Assembly (NCBI GenBank): GCA_037447655.1
Contig: JBBHKE010000323.1
Span: forward strand, 379,484-443,483
Reading direction: 5' to 3'
Length of the DNA stretch: 64,000 nucleotides
From: Zygnema cylindricum
Lineage: Eukaryota > Streptophyta > Zygnematophyceae > Zygnematales > Zygnemataceae
Numbering within the stretch: position 1 is the first letter of the stretch; each line of letters starts with the position of its first letter. The notes beneath the pieces are model-generated. The model ran no database searches. It had not been told where the DNA came from and worked only from the letters and a program-made list of their open reading frames with translations. A program made the translations under genes and the position numbers. This document shows positions 1-12,980 of the stretch, one piece after another.

Positions 1-325
1 ATTTGCCACAATAACCAATATCGATATATTGTTATTTATCGCTCCACTCACCGATATAAATATTTGATACATTGGTATCGGCAACAAGATTCTTAGCCTA
101 GCTGATACACAACAATAGGAAAAACCATCAAGGTTGAAACGGGGGAAAGAAAGTTAAAGGCCAAACAACAAAAGGTAAAAAAGTTAGAAGCAAAAAATTG
201 AAAAGGTTAGCTTTATTTTGGCCTTATTTAGGTCAACTTTATTTAGGCCCATCATTTTCGTGTCATTGTGACCTGTATTTAATACTAGTACCCTGCTACA
301 AACGACGTGTTACGTGCTAAAAAAC
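1..325. other. no gene seen
   Basis: AT-rich sequence without a recognisable coding segment or known repeat. It ends at the short tandem array that follows. Confidence 0.5.
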
Positions 326-480
326 TGCTTGCCCGGAAAAAAATCAGAACTGCTTGCCCGGAAAAAACAAAACATAACTACTTGCCCGGAAAAACATAAC
401 AACCATGCTTGCCCGAAAATAACAAAACAAAATTGCTTGCCCAGAAGAAACAAAATAGAATTGCTTGCTCAAGACTCTCT
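326..480. repeat. minisatellite, about 25-29 bp x 6
   Basis: Six imperfect copies of a unit beginning TGCTTGCCCGGAAAA start near 326, 351, 379, 405, 434 and 462, with A-rich spacers of varying length. The open frame across it only reflects the repeat. Confidence 0.85.
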
Positions 481-1297
481 TAGCCTATTCCAAATTTTGA
501 AAGAACCAGAGAGCTGTCAACGATGGCAAAAAAGAATAAAGTGATTGCATGATCGGAAATTACTTTATCCGCGTAAAAAAAAAAGAATATAATTAAAGAC
601 TGTTGCATTTATGACATTTTGTGCGGCTAAAGGATGGCCATAGAGAATTCCCACGTGGCCGGTAAGTACGCGAGCAAAAGATGGTATTGGTAGAGTGTTG
701 AAAGTTGGTATACAAACAAAATAAAGATTGAATGTTACATACACGGCTCTGCCACATCTAAGTGGGGCAGTAGAAGCGTGGTGGGCCCAAAACCTGTAGG
801 TCCGTGGATCGAAACTTGGCTTTGGTATTTATACAGTCCAAATTTTATCCGATTATACATTGGTTAGATCCAATTGGGCGTTTATTTTGTTCGAATTTTT
901 TTCGATGATACATTGGTTAGATCCAATTCTGCGCAGTGCATCTTTTTAGGCACAAATTGCGCCTTAGGGTAATGTTCCATCAGGCGAAAAGTGGGGATGT
1001 TTCCAAAAATCCACGACTCTCTATGCCAAATCGTACTGCCTATATTGTTTTTATACGAATAACATAATTACAAAGAGTCTTGCCAATACTCTACGAAGGT
1101 CTTGGAGGTAATACTAACCATCAGATGTTCATCTGCGATGAGTTGGCTTCATTTTTCTCTGTAACTATCAACCCACCTCAATGAGGTGGGTTGCAGATAT
1201 AGAAAAAAAAATGTCATGACACGATGGACGATTAAGCTACGTGTCATGATGTAAAACGAACAAAAAATCTTAAGATTTGCACATGACATGCGCTTTC
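481..1297. other. intergenic, no gene seen
   Basis: No coding similarity recognised. The words ACATTGGTTAGATCCAATT occur twice, near 857 and 909, marking a short local duplication of about 50 bp. Confidence 0.5.
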
Positions 1298-2215
1298 TGC
1301 AATTCTGAGACCTTCCATTGGTACTCAGAATGGGCAAGTCACCCAAAGCCTCAAGGATAGCCTGAACCTATATACTTTACACAAATCTGACTACCACCAT
1401 GATAGACAATTGAGTGACATGACTTCACCCCAGTGAAAAGAAGACTCCCTTGAGTCCGCCACAAAAAGAATCATGCAATTTGCTCCCCTGAGTAGTTAAT
1501 TATCAATGGCCGAAGATGGCCTATAAATACATATGCCTTTACAAAGAGAGGCGGCTACCTCTAAAATGTCTTAGTGCTAAATCTCTCTAAACCCCCTTCT
1601 ACTAAAGTACGGCACCAATCAGATGACTGGGGAGTGCAAAAAAGTACAGGTGCCGGAGTAGTTTTTGTACGGCCACCGTAGACATGGCTAAAAAGGTTAC
1701 ACCTATCACATCGTGACTTGTGGTGATGCTCCCCAAAGATTCCTCAAGTTATTGAGATGTTCCGAAGTGTCATCATGTGTCAGTGTGATTGCAAACCGCC
1801 AAAGAAACCATTCCGCGATGTCGGCTGGCACCATGGCCATCCGATCAGAAATCGTCTTTTGATACAAGCCGTTGAAACAAATGTCCGTAACGTTTGTTTT
1901 GTCCGGTACATAAAGTACAGCGGAATCTATGCTTTATAATCTGTTCATCTAGTTAAATGGTATTCCCTACATGTATTATTTTAAATAGTTATCACACCCT
2001 ATATATCTCAGCATAGTTCCTAGGCTATACGACAACGCTAACGGCTACTTTCAGGGACGACAGGTACCAGGATCAAATCCTTGGTGCGTGAGACCTTTTT
2101 GGTAAATCTACTACCTTTCCCTTCCTGTCTCATTCACACAACCAGGCAGCCATGGCTCTACCTCCTTCTCCAGTCTTCTTGACTACGACAAGTGTGAATA
2201 CTTGAGAGAGGAGTT
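1298..2215 (-). mobile_element. truncated LTR of a Copia-type element
   Basis: The segment beginning TGCAATTCTGAGACC follows the order of words seen in the complete LTRs at 25459-26533 and 62009-62654: an ATTCTG start, a CTCAAGGATAG-like stretch, GAGTCCGCCACAAAAAGAATCA, a TTTAAATA box, a tRNA-like stretch with GGATCAAATCC near 2072, then GGCAGCCATGG near 2145 and GACTACGACAAGTGTGA. The terminal CTTTTTCAACA of the other LTRs is missing, so this copy is truncated near 2215. Orientation is inferred from its relatives, whose internal domains are on the minus strand. It is a solo LTR or a remnant; no internal domain adjoins it. Confidence 0.6.
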
Positions 2216-4200
2216 AGAGGCACATTGTCCATGTCTCTTTTCTCCCTTTTGTTTTACATTTTGCAGATCTAGAAAACACAAAACGCAAATCTCTAATTTA
2301 TACACTTTCCAAAATACAACCGAAAATAAAACGAAATTTCATAACATTCCTTCTTCGCGCTATTTTTGGTAACTTTTCTTCGTCACACTATTTCTCTCAA
2401 AGGACTTTCTTTATGTTCGAAAACAAAATCCCTAAAAATGAGTTGGTGTACAGACGGGCGTCTACAAAAAGTATAAAAGTTATGTCGTACGTCTACAAAA
2501 AGTATAAAAGTTATGTCGTATGATTACTTCGTATGCTAGTACATGGTACGAAAGTGAAGATTTGAAGTTAAGTTTGTCGGTGATAAAAATCAGAAAGATA
2601 TTTAATCTGATTGTAGCTTGCGTGGCGCCAATCAATTTAGAGCACGTGGCTTACAAACTCTCCGATATCGAACATCAACATATCGAACATCAACTCCAAT
2701 TCACCTGGTTTGGAGAGTTGGCTATACAATTACAGAAACGTATGAGGGAACTTCACCCTTAGTTTCTAGGTCAACTTTTTATTGAGCTAAAAAAGTTCAA
2801 TGTGCCATTTTCGAATTCATGCGTAACCTGTTTTTGTTGTTTTGACGAAATGTTCGAAGAGGGTTTTTGACTTTTTGCAGTTTCTCACCGTCGAGATAAA
2901 CAACCTTCGTTGACCTTGTTTGAAGTACATGAATGACTTTTATCTTTGAATATATATAATTCAAAAACTTAAATCCTTAGATCTAGCATTAACACCCAAA
3001 TTTGGACAAATTAGTTTCTTTTATTCGACAACTAAAAAGATTTTGCAAAATTTTAATCGGAACTTTTTGTTTTTCCAGTTTTTTAATTTGCCTTAATATG
3101 GCACACCTATGGAAACAATAGGCCGGAGTAATTTCTTCCAAATCTTTGAGATTTATAGAGTCAACTCCTATTGGTCGTCGCATTTTACAAGTCGGCTGCG
3201 AAATTAGCCACTTCGAGGCCGAACGTACCGAAACCTTATGAGTTGGGCTCAATTGGGCCGTGCCAAACGTACTGAAACCTCATGAGTTGGGCTCAATTGG
3301 GCCGATTTACAATGTTTTTCCCCTTTTCGTACCAGCATGGTTTTTGCGTCGCAAGTTTTTAAATAGCGAAATAATCTTTTTGGGGGCCAAAAAAGCTCGA
3401 TTTGAAAAAAGCTACAATACTACCCTCAAAATAGAGCCACAAAAGATCGATGACTTGTATAGCTGTGGGAAATCAAGGGCACGTGCCATTTTGTTACACA
3501 TAAAAAAAAAAAACAAAAAAACAATAAACGCTCTACTAAGGAACTTTTTTGTCTCCATTTACCAGAAACCGGTTCGCCCGTTTAAACTTGATATAGGGTA
3601 AGGCTCCATCTGGCTAAAACTGAGGTTGCGTACTAAATACCTCACATTTTTCTACTAAGTCGCACTGTTTTTTTTTTCTTATTATTGTTAAATGTTTAAT
3701 AAAAATTCATCAGGATTCTCCAAACATTTGAGCGACAACTTAGATCGTCTGATTTTGTATTTTTCACGCAAATGGTCATTCTATTAGTTGCAGGCACTGA
3801 CAAGACATCTCTCTTTTATCTCTCCTTACTGCAAATCAATTTACTCCAAATTTAGGACAAACATGTCATCATAAAAAACCTCCTCCCCTACCTCCCTTAC
3901 CTCCCATTCCTCTTCCTCCCATGCTACCATGGCCTATTGATAACTGATATCTCTAGTCTTGTGTAACAATCTAAGATTGTTAAAGACCCATACCAGATCC
4001 TTGGCCCTATTAAAATGTGAGCAGGTTTCTTTTCTTAGTTTGAATATGGTCATAAGTTGACCAATTCCTCTCAGATGCGCTTGCAAAAAGCATTGGGCGA
4101 GGATTGTAATTGCTACCTTCTAGAATATCGGGGTGATAGCCCCAAACTCCTGCAACCATTTCCACCGTGGCATCGTCAGAGCACAAGCTTTCGTTATCTC
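2216..4200. other. intergenic with two short tandem duplications
   Basis: A perfect 31-bp unit (CGTCTACAAAAAGTATAAAA and following) is repeated at 2459-2489 and 2490-2520. A 44-bp unit containing GAGTTGGGCTCAATTGG is duplicated at 3218-3304. The open frames here have no recognisable motifs and partly consist of the duplicated units. No gene supported. Confidence 0.5.
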
Positions 4201-4201
4201 C

Positions 4202-5393
4202 CTACAAAAGCACCCCCGAAACCTCCGTATTTATGCAGCTCAATGCGGGCCTAAAGTCCTCCACATTTGGTAACATTTTTTGAAGTAATGTCTCAAAGCC
4301 TTCCATTATTATTGCGTTTTCATTCTGCCCATAAGTAGCTCTTTGGTACCCGAGATCAAGCATAGAGCCGGCGGCATACATGGGGCTATGGGCCATCTCC
4401 CATCTGCCCATGAACGATGTCTTAAGTTTTCCCAATATGTGAAAGGCTTCATAATTTGTTTCACCTCCATCGTAGGATAAATTCTGCAAAATTTACACCA
4501 ATGGTATAAAAACCATAAAAAACCTTCCACAAGTTCAGGAACCTTTGTCACACTCTTTGATTAGCTACACCATCGGCTTTAAAAATGTCATAGCCAATGT
4601 CACTCTCATTGAAAACGCTGGGCTTAGAATGTGACCTTCAATCTTTAGCCCTTCGATCTTATATGTAGCCTTACCCATCCGTTGCTTGTAATTTTCATCA
4701 AACATTAAGCACTCTAAGCTATTCTTCACGTGTAAAAACCTTTGGAGCATGACAAGATTTGTCGCAAACCTTGTCTCTCCACGTTTCCAAAGCTGAAATA
4801 CTGAAATTTTGTTGAACACGGCTGCACTTATATTATGAGTGGTAATAAATTTGAGCACCACTTTTGCCTCTCGGACAGGTGTTGAAATAAATGGCAATTT
4901 CCCCTCATCTTCCAATAGTAAGTCTAATACGTGGGCAGTGCATGACGTCTAGGTGATCGAAGGGTATTTACTCATGATCACCAAGGCTGCAGCCTTGTTC
5001 AAAGAGGTAGAATCTATCACAACTTGCATCACATGCTCGACCCTTATAGCAAAAACTCCTTTCTCTAACACATTACAAACATAATCTGCATCATTGATTT
5101 GCCCACTAATGTCTTCCGCCGTGAGAAACATGTCACCCTTGGTGGTGACAGCTAAAATGCTAACGAGAGGCGTGTCATAAATTCTTATCCATCCATCTGA
5201 TGTGATCGAGGCACCGGTGACTTCTAGCATCTCCATGTAGCTTGCTTAGTCTTATATTTACTATTGCCTTCGTCACTGCCAAGAGAGAAGTTCTCATGGC
5301 ATTCCGGTGAGGTAACTTGTAAGAACCCCCTATCTCCCCTATCTTCTTCACTGCTACCTTAAAATACAGGTTATATAATAGTCGAAACGACAC
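4202..5393 (-). pseudogene. decayed hAT-superfamily transposase (DUF659-like)
   Basis: Four minus-strand blocks read in N-to-C order but in different frames. The block at 5236-4949 has the DUF659 signature of plant hAT-like transposases (ASITSDGW, then a V.D..S.NKAAA region). The block at 4915-4565 has the TRFATN segment that follows it in this family. The blocks at 4551-4309 and 4489-4202 hold RWEMAHSPMYAAGSMLD, matching the family's RW....H.PLHAAGY.LNP region. Frame changes separate the blocks, and no BED zinc finger, full C-terminal dimerisation domain or convincing terminal inverted repeat was found. It is a dead fragment. Family assignment is from motif order, not an alignment score. Confidence 0.8.
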
Positions 5394-5640
5394 TTTTCAG
5401 TTTTTTAGGGTTTGCGCACGCGTATTTTTATCTGTCTACGACTTCGTTTTCAGAAAGATTTTGCCCTTGGAGACGTCATAAATTCCGCCGCTCACTGCTA
5501 GTTTGTTGTACGTTTTTGTTTTTTAGGGTTTGCGCGCGTATATTTTTATGTCTTCCACTCCATGTTCAGAAGGAACCCGCCATTGGAGACGCCATAAATT
5601 TCGCCGCTCGCCGCTAGTTTGTGCACGTTTTAGTTTTATT
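5394..5640. repeat. tandem duplication, about 120 bp x 2
   Basis: Two diverged copies share TTTTTAGGGTTTGCGC, a CTTGGAGACG/ATTGGAGACG word and ATAAATT.CGCCGCTC, followed by CGCTAGTTTGT or TGCTAGTTTGT. No coding content. Confidence 0.7.
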
Positions 5641-7080
5641 GTATTGAATATTTAAATTTTGAAAAGTAAAAAAAAAGTACAAAATTTATTTCGAATTTTA
5701 TAAAATTTGAAATTGTTTTATGCGCACTGTACGTAGTAATCGTTAGTATACTCCGTGATTTTTATGCGCATAGGACATCTATGATGGAAGTCCACCCTTA
5801 GGGTGAAGTCCCATTAGCGAAATAAAAGGGTTTCTACTAAAGGCCGTACTATTTTGTACAATGCCGTACCATCGTTTTTTTTTTGTGGAGAAAACATTTT
5901 TACTGAAGTACTCATCTGATTCTCCAAAGTTAGGGGCATAGACCTTCACCGTCGGATGTTTTGCTTGCTTTGCTTTGATGTTATGCCATCGGTCGAGCCC
6001 TTCAGTTTATGGCAAGCATAGATGTTGAATTCGTACGGATTTTCAATTTTTTCCTATTTTTATGTAGTATTGTTACTTCCATACGTTTCGTAAATTTTGA
6101 TGTACGATGTACTAAATTGTACTAAAATTGTTCCCTTAACCCTAAAAAATCCTTAAAAAATCCTAAAATATAAGAATAATATACGGAAATATACGAAAAT
6201 ATACTGAAAGTGTACCCTAAAAGTCCCATAAGTATGGAAAAGTAAGTCCTAAAAGTACAAAAAAGTAAGGCAACAGTACTGAAATACACGGAATTGTACA
6301 AGATCTACAATGATGTACCTTACCCTATAATCTTCGCCCTTTAAAAAACCCTAAAAGATACTAAAATACGCAGACACTGTACATAGATGTACGGAATACT
6401 AAATGCAGTGAAGCTGAAATATACGCAAATGTACAACCAATGTACCTTAAAGACCCTAAAATCATAACTATCATAAGTACGGACATATAAGGACACTTTA
6501 CGAAGACGTACGAAAAACGACGGCAGTTGTACTACACTACACGAGAATGTATAACAATGTACCCTACAAAACCTAACATCCCTTTAAATGACCCTAAAAG
6601 TACGAAAACATGCGGACATAGTACAGAAAAGTACAACAATGTACAGATATATAGCCGGGTACGCATTTTATTAATTTTTCAAAATTGTTAGATGCGAATC
6701 GTACGTTGTATTCGCTGGTTCGTTTCGTGCGTTATATGCGAATTGAACTTCAAAAGTGACCTCAGTGAGGACACTTCTCACAAAATAAAGGTATAAAATT
6801 GTGCTAGGTGAAAAAAAATAAAAAGATCCACGATGAACGCGCGATCAGGTTCCTACATGTCTTAGAGTGAGGTTCCATTAGGGAAAAAATGTCGTTGTTT
6901 ACTGAAAGCCGTAATGTTTCGTACAGTGACGTATCAAAAAAAAAATTTGTCAGAAAAACAAGGCAACTGAATGAAGAATTTCATTTTCCACGTTTATGGG
7001 CGTAAACATGGACCGGCAGATGCATAATTGGATACGCCATCCTCTGACACTTTCAGTTTGCAACAAGTGACCCGGAGTAG
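5641..7080. other. AT-rich DNA dense in GTAC and CCCTAAAA words
   Basis: No gene is recognised. Between about 6120 and 6650 the sequence is built from recurring short words (GTAC, TACGGAAA, ACCCTAAAA) at irregular spacing. Segments near 5800-5880 and 6860-6930 are diverged copies of each other (a CCATTAG..AAA word, then a GCCGTA..TTTGTAC/TTCGTAC word). Confidence 0.5.
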
Positions 7081-7086
7081 GTCAAT

Positions 7087-7815
7087 TCTCAGCGCCTGAA
7101 CGAATAGTATCGTGTCCCGTGGAAAAGTGCACAAATATCCATGACGACCGCGCGACCAGGTGGGTACACGTCGCATATGACATGTGCCTTCCGCCAGGGA
7201 GGATGCGATGACACCGGAAGCCGCAACAAAATCTTTGACGTAGGATATTGTTTCACGCTTCTGTTGCCATCCACGAACCTTTCTGACATTTTTGTACGCT
7301 TTTACACATCTTAAGTTTTGTCCGCCCGTACAAATTTTATTCAATACGTCGTACGAGTCACTTTTTACCTTCGCTGGTACAAATATGTTGTCACAATTCG
7401 ATGTTAGAGATTCCTTGAAGATTAGCAGAATCGTATTCTTCTATTATGTGGCCAAATCAAAGAGTGCCACGCAAAACAAATGTCGGTTACTGACCCAAAA
7501 TAATAGAACGGTTAGTAAACGAATTTTTGATGTTTACAAAGACCGCCTAATGGAACAACGCTCTTATACGCAACTTCTTCACAGACAGAACACATAGAAT
7601 TGTGCCACGTGGAAAGAAGAAAAAATATCCAGGATGAATGACAATCTGGTTCGTACACGTCGTATAGGCCATGTGCTTAGGGGCGAAGGTGGATGCCCGT
7701 CCACCAAAAGCAGCAACAAAATCTTTGACGGAGGATATTCTATGATGCTCCTTTTGTCATCCACTGACCATTCTGACATTTTAGTACGCTTCTAAAAATC
7801 TTATTTTTGTCCGCC
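7087..7815. repeat. diverged direct repeat, two copies about 500 bp apart
   Basis: Copies at about 7087-7330 and 7588-7815 share AAATATCCA.GA, ACACGTCG.ATA, AGC.GCAACAAAATCTTTGACG, AGGATATT and a TCTGACATTTT.GTACGCTT end. Open frames on both strands result from the repeat. Possibly an old non-coding mobile element; no termini recognised. Confidence 0.65.
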
Positions 7816-9009
7816 GTACATATATTTTTTGAATTTTGCGCTTAGAGGAATCTTTCACGTTTTTTCATTACAATGCAATATAAGGTTTCCTTATAAAACA
7901 TGCATGAACAAATAGTACATCATATCAAACACTAACACGTCACTTTTTACCCTCCTCTAGTACAAATATTACGTTTACAATTTGTTTTCAAAAATTCTTT
8001 GTAGATTTTCACAATCTTAAGAGTAACCTTTGTGGTACCAGCCACAATGAGAAACGCAAACAAAAAGTGAGCCACGCAAATAAAAAGTGGTGTACTAACC
8101 GGACACAATGGAATCCACGGCATTTAGTTAACGCATCCATACGTTAACTGAGACCGCCAAATGGAATCCCAACCTAAGACGCAACAAAGGAGCTTTTAAT
8201 TTCAACACTGAACCTAACACAAAGAACCTTATCAATATTCTTTAGAGGTATGGGAGGTGATGATGAACGTTTGATATTCACCCACGGGGCATTCGATCCA
8301 ATATGTTTTGTAATGGACTACGTCCCTCTATGACATGGCTACTAAATTACAAAGAAAAGGAGAGTCGCGACAGGTGGACGGAAAGATACATGTCACAATG
8401 GACTACAAACGAAATTCTCCAAATTTGCACATGAATGTACCGCTGAACAAAGTGGACACGAGTCCACCAAAATATAACCGAAAATCCGAAATTTATTTAG
8501 TAACAAGCTTTCATCACGCTATTTGTGAATGCATTTTCGTCACGATCTTTTTGCCATCCTTTCAGCTTCGTTCTTGCTTGTACAACAAGTGAGGATTTTT
8601 GTGAAAAACTCTTAACAAGATTAATTTGCTAAAATAACCAAATTTATACATTAAAAAAGGTAAGGTTATGCCACCAGCCAATTTGACATAAGAATCATTT
8701 AGCATACTCGAGGATTCTTTAAATGAACTACAATATGTTTGTAGCTTTCGCTCAATTTGTACAGTTATTTATTTTTAATAAATTCAGTAAATATTTGAAA
8801 GACACCAATCATCTCACGACAAGGGTTGCATTTCCGTTTAGATGCATTGGCCAGACAAAGACATAAAAAAAGCTAAAAATAGAGAACAACCAAAATATTT
8901 CAAACAAGAAAGTATCTGTAACGTTTCAAATAGTCAACTATTATACCTGTGTACCTTCCATCATTCAGTTTTATCTTCTTAGGTCAAGTTCCAAATTTTC
9001 CAAATCGAT
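7816..9009. other. intergenic, no gene seen
   Basis: AT-rich sequence. An 85-codon plus-strand open frame at 8335-8592 has no recognisable domain and is not supported as a gene. Confidence 0.45.
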
Positions 9010-9700
9010 CTTTTATACTAATAAGAAAAAGAAAAGCATGCAATCTACAAAAAAAAAAAAGCAAATTCTCATAGAGTTCTTGATATGATCAAGATTTCCT
9101 TTATTTGTGAAGTTACCAAGATTTCTTATGTTGTCTATTGAGCTATTAGAATATTCTTTCAACAACCTTTTTAAACGACTCCACCAAATAAGGCGTTTCA
9201 AGTGACTCACCTTTGTATTGATTTTTTTTACAGAAAACTAGAACATTCTTGTCGTTTCTTTAGCCATTTACAGTTAGAAGACCCTAATAAACCAGTAGAT
9301 ATGTTAAAGATAATAATAATTTCACAGACATCGAGGGTTTTTTTTAGATATATTGGTAAAGCGGAGAGAAGTCATCATGAAGAGCCAGAAGTAGATAAGA
9401 TCAATAAGGTTTAAAGAAGCCAAGAATCTCAAAAATTTCATAATATCAGTTCTTCATATCATTAGCCCCTCATATTTCTTTTACCGAATCACGATCTATA
9501 AGAATGCTAAAAATGAGCACTCTCCTAAAAAAGAGCAAACATTCAACTGTATCCTTGATATGATTATGTTTTCCATAATTTGTGACATTACCAAGAATTC
9601 CTGTGATGTCTTTTGATTTTGGTTTTTTTTTCTTTTCTGCCACCTTGGAATGATTGGACCTTGTAAGGCGTTATAGTGGCTCATCTTTGTATTGGCTTCT
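9010..9700. repeat. pair of diverged about 200-bp repeats downstream of gene 2
   Basis: Segments at about 9010-9220 and 9490-9700 share CTTGATATGAT, a TTTGTGA.(G)TTACCAAGA word, a TAAGGCGTT word and CTCA.CTTTGTATTG. In minus-strand reading both give a similar short peptide (LGN.TN.G...HIK). They lie just beyond the 3' end of gene 2 and could be a duplicated exon of another gene or a repeat; I cannot name the peptide. Confidence 0.45.
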
Positions 9701-9798
9701 GCCTTTTTTTCGATTTTGAAGTCAAATATGGTCTAAGCCTTTAGCTAATTTCAGTCGCTTACATTCACCCCACTTCCAGATTATTTGAGGTGTTCTCA

Positions 9799-10531
9799 TT
9801 AGCACGTGCCTAACTTTGAAATGCAAAGTTTGTTGTTTTTTGAACGCACTTTCCGAAGATCAGTAGCTTTACACGCAAACTTATTCATTTTTTTAAACGT
9901 TTCTAAACTTGTAAAACATTTTTTCAGCCTGGCACAAGAGTCGGTCGGCTTCAAAGTATATACGCGTCCAGTTGGACATCCTTGCCATCTGGTTCCCATA
10001 TCAACTGCAGCAAGACAAACCTGCAATGAACATGGCATTGATGTTGTTCAGCACACGATTGAAAAAACGGTACTGTTCAAAAAAGGGCAAGTGAAAAGAT
10101 GATGGTATCAATGCATGAGTTGGGAATTTTGAAGGTTGAACAGTGAAAGAATGCAAGATTTTTCTTTAACACACTTTTTTCAGTAGAGACATGTTGCATA
10201 ATAAGTAATAAGTGGAAGAATATTCGGCATATTAATTAATAGATTCATTGACACAACCACAAGTCTCGGTGCGTACGCCTGGTAGTAAGATCTTTCGTAT
10301 TCATAGGCTGATGGACGGCCAGCCTTCAGAGAACCATCAAAAAGTTAAAACAACTACAATACCTATTTTGGATAAAACCCAAATAGGAGTACACTAAATT
10401 ATTGTTTGTACTTCTCACAAAGATAACACATTCTTCCGAAAAGCATGTGTTTGTCTTTTTGAACCAGTTCCAATGACCGGCTAAACAATGATATATATAG
10501 ATATATATATATATAATACATATAGATATAT

Positions 10532-10575
<44 letters not shown>

Positions 10576-12980
10576 CACACATAAAAATGGATATATACAC
10601 ACACATATGTACATTTATAGTTATACGTATATGCATATATATGAGGGCTGTGAAACTTCCAAAAGGAAAATAAAAAGATTGTGACAATGATTTTATTAAA
10701 CTAACCAAAAAAGCATTTAAAACCTAAAGTCAGACAGTGTGTATCTAAAAGTGTGATTACAATATTCTGAAAGACACTGTTAAATAGGGCGTTATGTTAG
10801 AACATGTAAATCGTGTTTACACCATCAAAACTAATCCAATATTATATGAATTTCTAGAATGATAACACTTGCAACTTGTTTTTTACCATTGAATAACTGA
10901 CTCATATTTCATAACCAATTTCATGGTCAGTTTACCAGAGGATGTTGAACGAAATATTGCGACTTGACTTGCAAGAATCCTACTTTCTGCCCCATCCCTT
11001 TTGAAGGTTGCACGACTCCCATAGATGTATACTCTGAAAAACCCTCTTATACATACATATAAATCTGTATATAGTGTCTATGCATACATTTATACATATA
11101 TGTTTGTATGTATATATTTATAGCTTTTAAAAAAATTAAAATCTCTACTTCAAAAGTGCTTAGTTTATGGAAAAAGTGACTCATTTTTTTTTCAATGGAA
11201 GCAAATGAAGTTTATAACAGAGGTGCGTTAAAGGAGCCGCTGCAGATAAGGTTTTGCAAACATGAAAATATACCAGGTCTGAGAACATGTACTTAAGAAA
11301 GACCGATTAAAACACCTCATTTATCTGTATGTGTGTGTGAATTTCCCATATATCCACCACCAAAAACACCAAATCCCTTGAGGTTTAACAAAATTTCCCA
11401 ATGGAGCAACCTGCGTCAAGAAAACCCACCTGTTGTCCAATGTTCTCAGTTCCGCTAGAAGCAAAGAGAAGACGGCCGCAGTAAACTCCAGGATTTAGGG
11501 TATAGAAGAGACTAATATTGCCATTCAATAGGTTGCTGACAATAGAGAGACACGATTCGTCGGGTTTCACGTCATACATCCACGTGCAAGGTCCCAGGGA
11601 GGGGAGTGGCCCCCTTTCTATGCAAACCTGAAGTTGTTACACCGACAACCATATTTAGTGTGATTGGGCTGAGATACCTCAGAAATGTAAACTTTGAGGC
11701 CATATTTGCCGCAGAAAATGTGTAAAAACAGCATTTTGAGAACCATCGCAAATTTAGTGCACATAATCACAAAGGTCAATTCCAATTTTTGCAGAAGTCA
11801 ACAAACCAGCGCAAATTGAAGTTATGTGGCCTTTGTTAATATTGTTATCATTGTGAGACCTCTCATATTTAAAATGAAATTTGAGAATATTCACGAAATT
11901 GGATAAGCTCACAGATGTGAAAACAAAATTCCGCGGGGAACTACCATACGAGTTTCAAAAAAAGACATGAATTCACCTTTGACTTTTACTGGCATATGTT
12001 ATTTGAAGAGACAAAACATACAAAATTTTGCTACTACAAACGAATTTGAAAGAATCCCTTGGAAGAAGAGGTATTTTTTTTTGGTAGACAAAAGATACGA
12101 GTTACCGATTCATAAATTCTTAGAATGCCAATTTTCGTAATGGAACGACGCACCTGCTGAAACGGCCGAAGTTGAAAGCAGTCTAAGTCCACATTAGGAG
12201 AATTTGGTCCAGAAAGTGAATCGATTTTGAACATACTAGCAATTGTGGCACACGTGTCACCCTGAAACAAACCAAGACCATTATACGATTCAGTTCATCT
12301 GATAGAAAGCTTAGTCAAAGGCAGATTATCATCAAGTTCAAGAACTTAGAATACTTGATGACCTACAATTTAAAGTCAACAGCACCGTGCACTAAAAAAC
12401 TAGGAAAACACTTTTTTCGATTTTCTTCCATTCACGTAATTTCCGTAGGAAGGCAAAAGTATTTGGAAACCTCATTGACGGCATAGAGGAGAGAGCAGTT
12501 GTTGGAGTTTGTGATATTGACAGTCGTGTTAGGAAATAGTGGAACGGAGCAGTCAATTCCCTGCCACAGAATTGAATAAACTCAGTATTGGATAAACTGG
12601 CGTTACATAAGGATGTAGTTGGATAATGATAATGATCGATGATGATAAAATTATGTGTTTCTCTTTTCCAACATGAAGCCAACGTGGTCAGCACCAAATA
12701 TAGCATAGTATAGGTAGTAAAAGGAAAATGCATCAAGAAGTGAATTTATGGTGGTAAGGATTTCAATCATGACATAGTACAGAATGCATTGGCTGACCAT
12801 CACCTGATTCTGTGTCAAGAACACATCCTTGTTGATGCCGTAAATGACATAAATGTCATAACAGGTCACGTTCACTCCACTTGGCACCACAAAATACTTT
12901 GAGGCACTCCCAGCTGTACCATCTGGCCATCGTGCAATGCATGCATTATTATCATTGTCAGACATATTAGCAAATGTATC
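9799..12980 (-). CDS. gene 2, half EGF module and four LysM modules, C-terminus
   Basis: Exons 12980-12804, 12560-12471, 12261-12154, 11627-11430 and 10020-9799 are all phase 0 (177, 90, 108, 198 and 222 nt including the stop). The first opens with DTF.....D..ACIA, resembling the second half of the upstream EGF modules. LysM 1 is YFVVPSGVNVTCYDIYVIYG, continuing to DCSVPLF; LysM 2 is LLYAVNEGDTCATIASMF with DCFQLRPFQQVC; LysM 3 is YDVKPDESCLSIVSNL with LNPGVYC and IGQQVC; LysM 4 is VYTLKPTDSCARLKK with MNKFAC and KLCI. The protein ends KLGTC at the stop at 9799. Cys in the GDTC position and before the C-terminal strand fits plant/algal LysM modules that bind N-acetylglucosamine polymers. Binding here is inferred. 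Confidence 0.85.

Noticed and set aside
326-480. CRISPR-like array
   Set aside because: Short unequal spacers, imperfect units and a eukaryotic context; it is a minisatellite.
8335-8592. 85-codon plus-strand open frame as a gene
   Set aside because: No domain, no splice partners and ordinary AT-rich context.
10326-10708. Several open frames of 60-90 codons on both strands
   Set aside because: They are translations of a TA/ATATAC microsatellite, giving only Tyr-Ile repeats.
11385-11430. Gene 2 ending at the stop at 11385
   Set aside because: A GT donor at 11429-11428 after IGQQ joins in phase 0 to the exon 10020-9799, which completes the LysM with VC and adds a fourth LysM. Reading through would lose that Cys.
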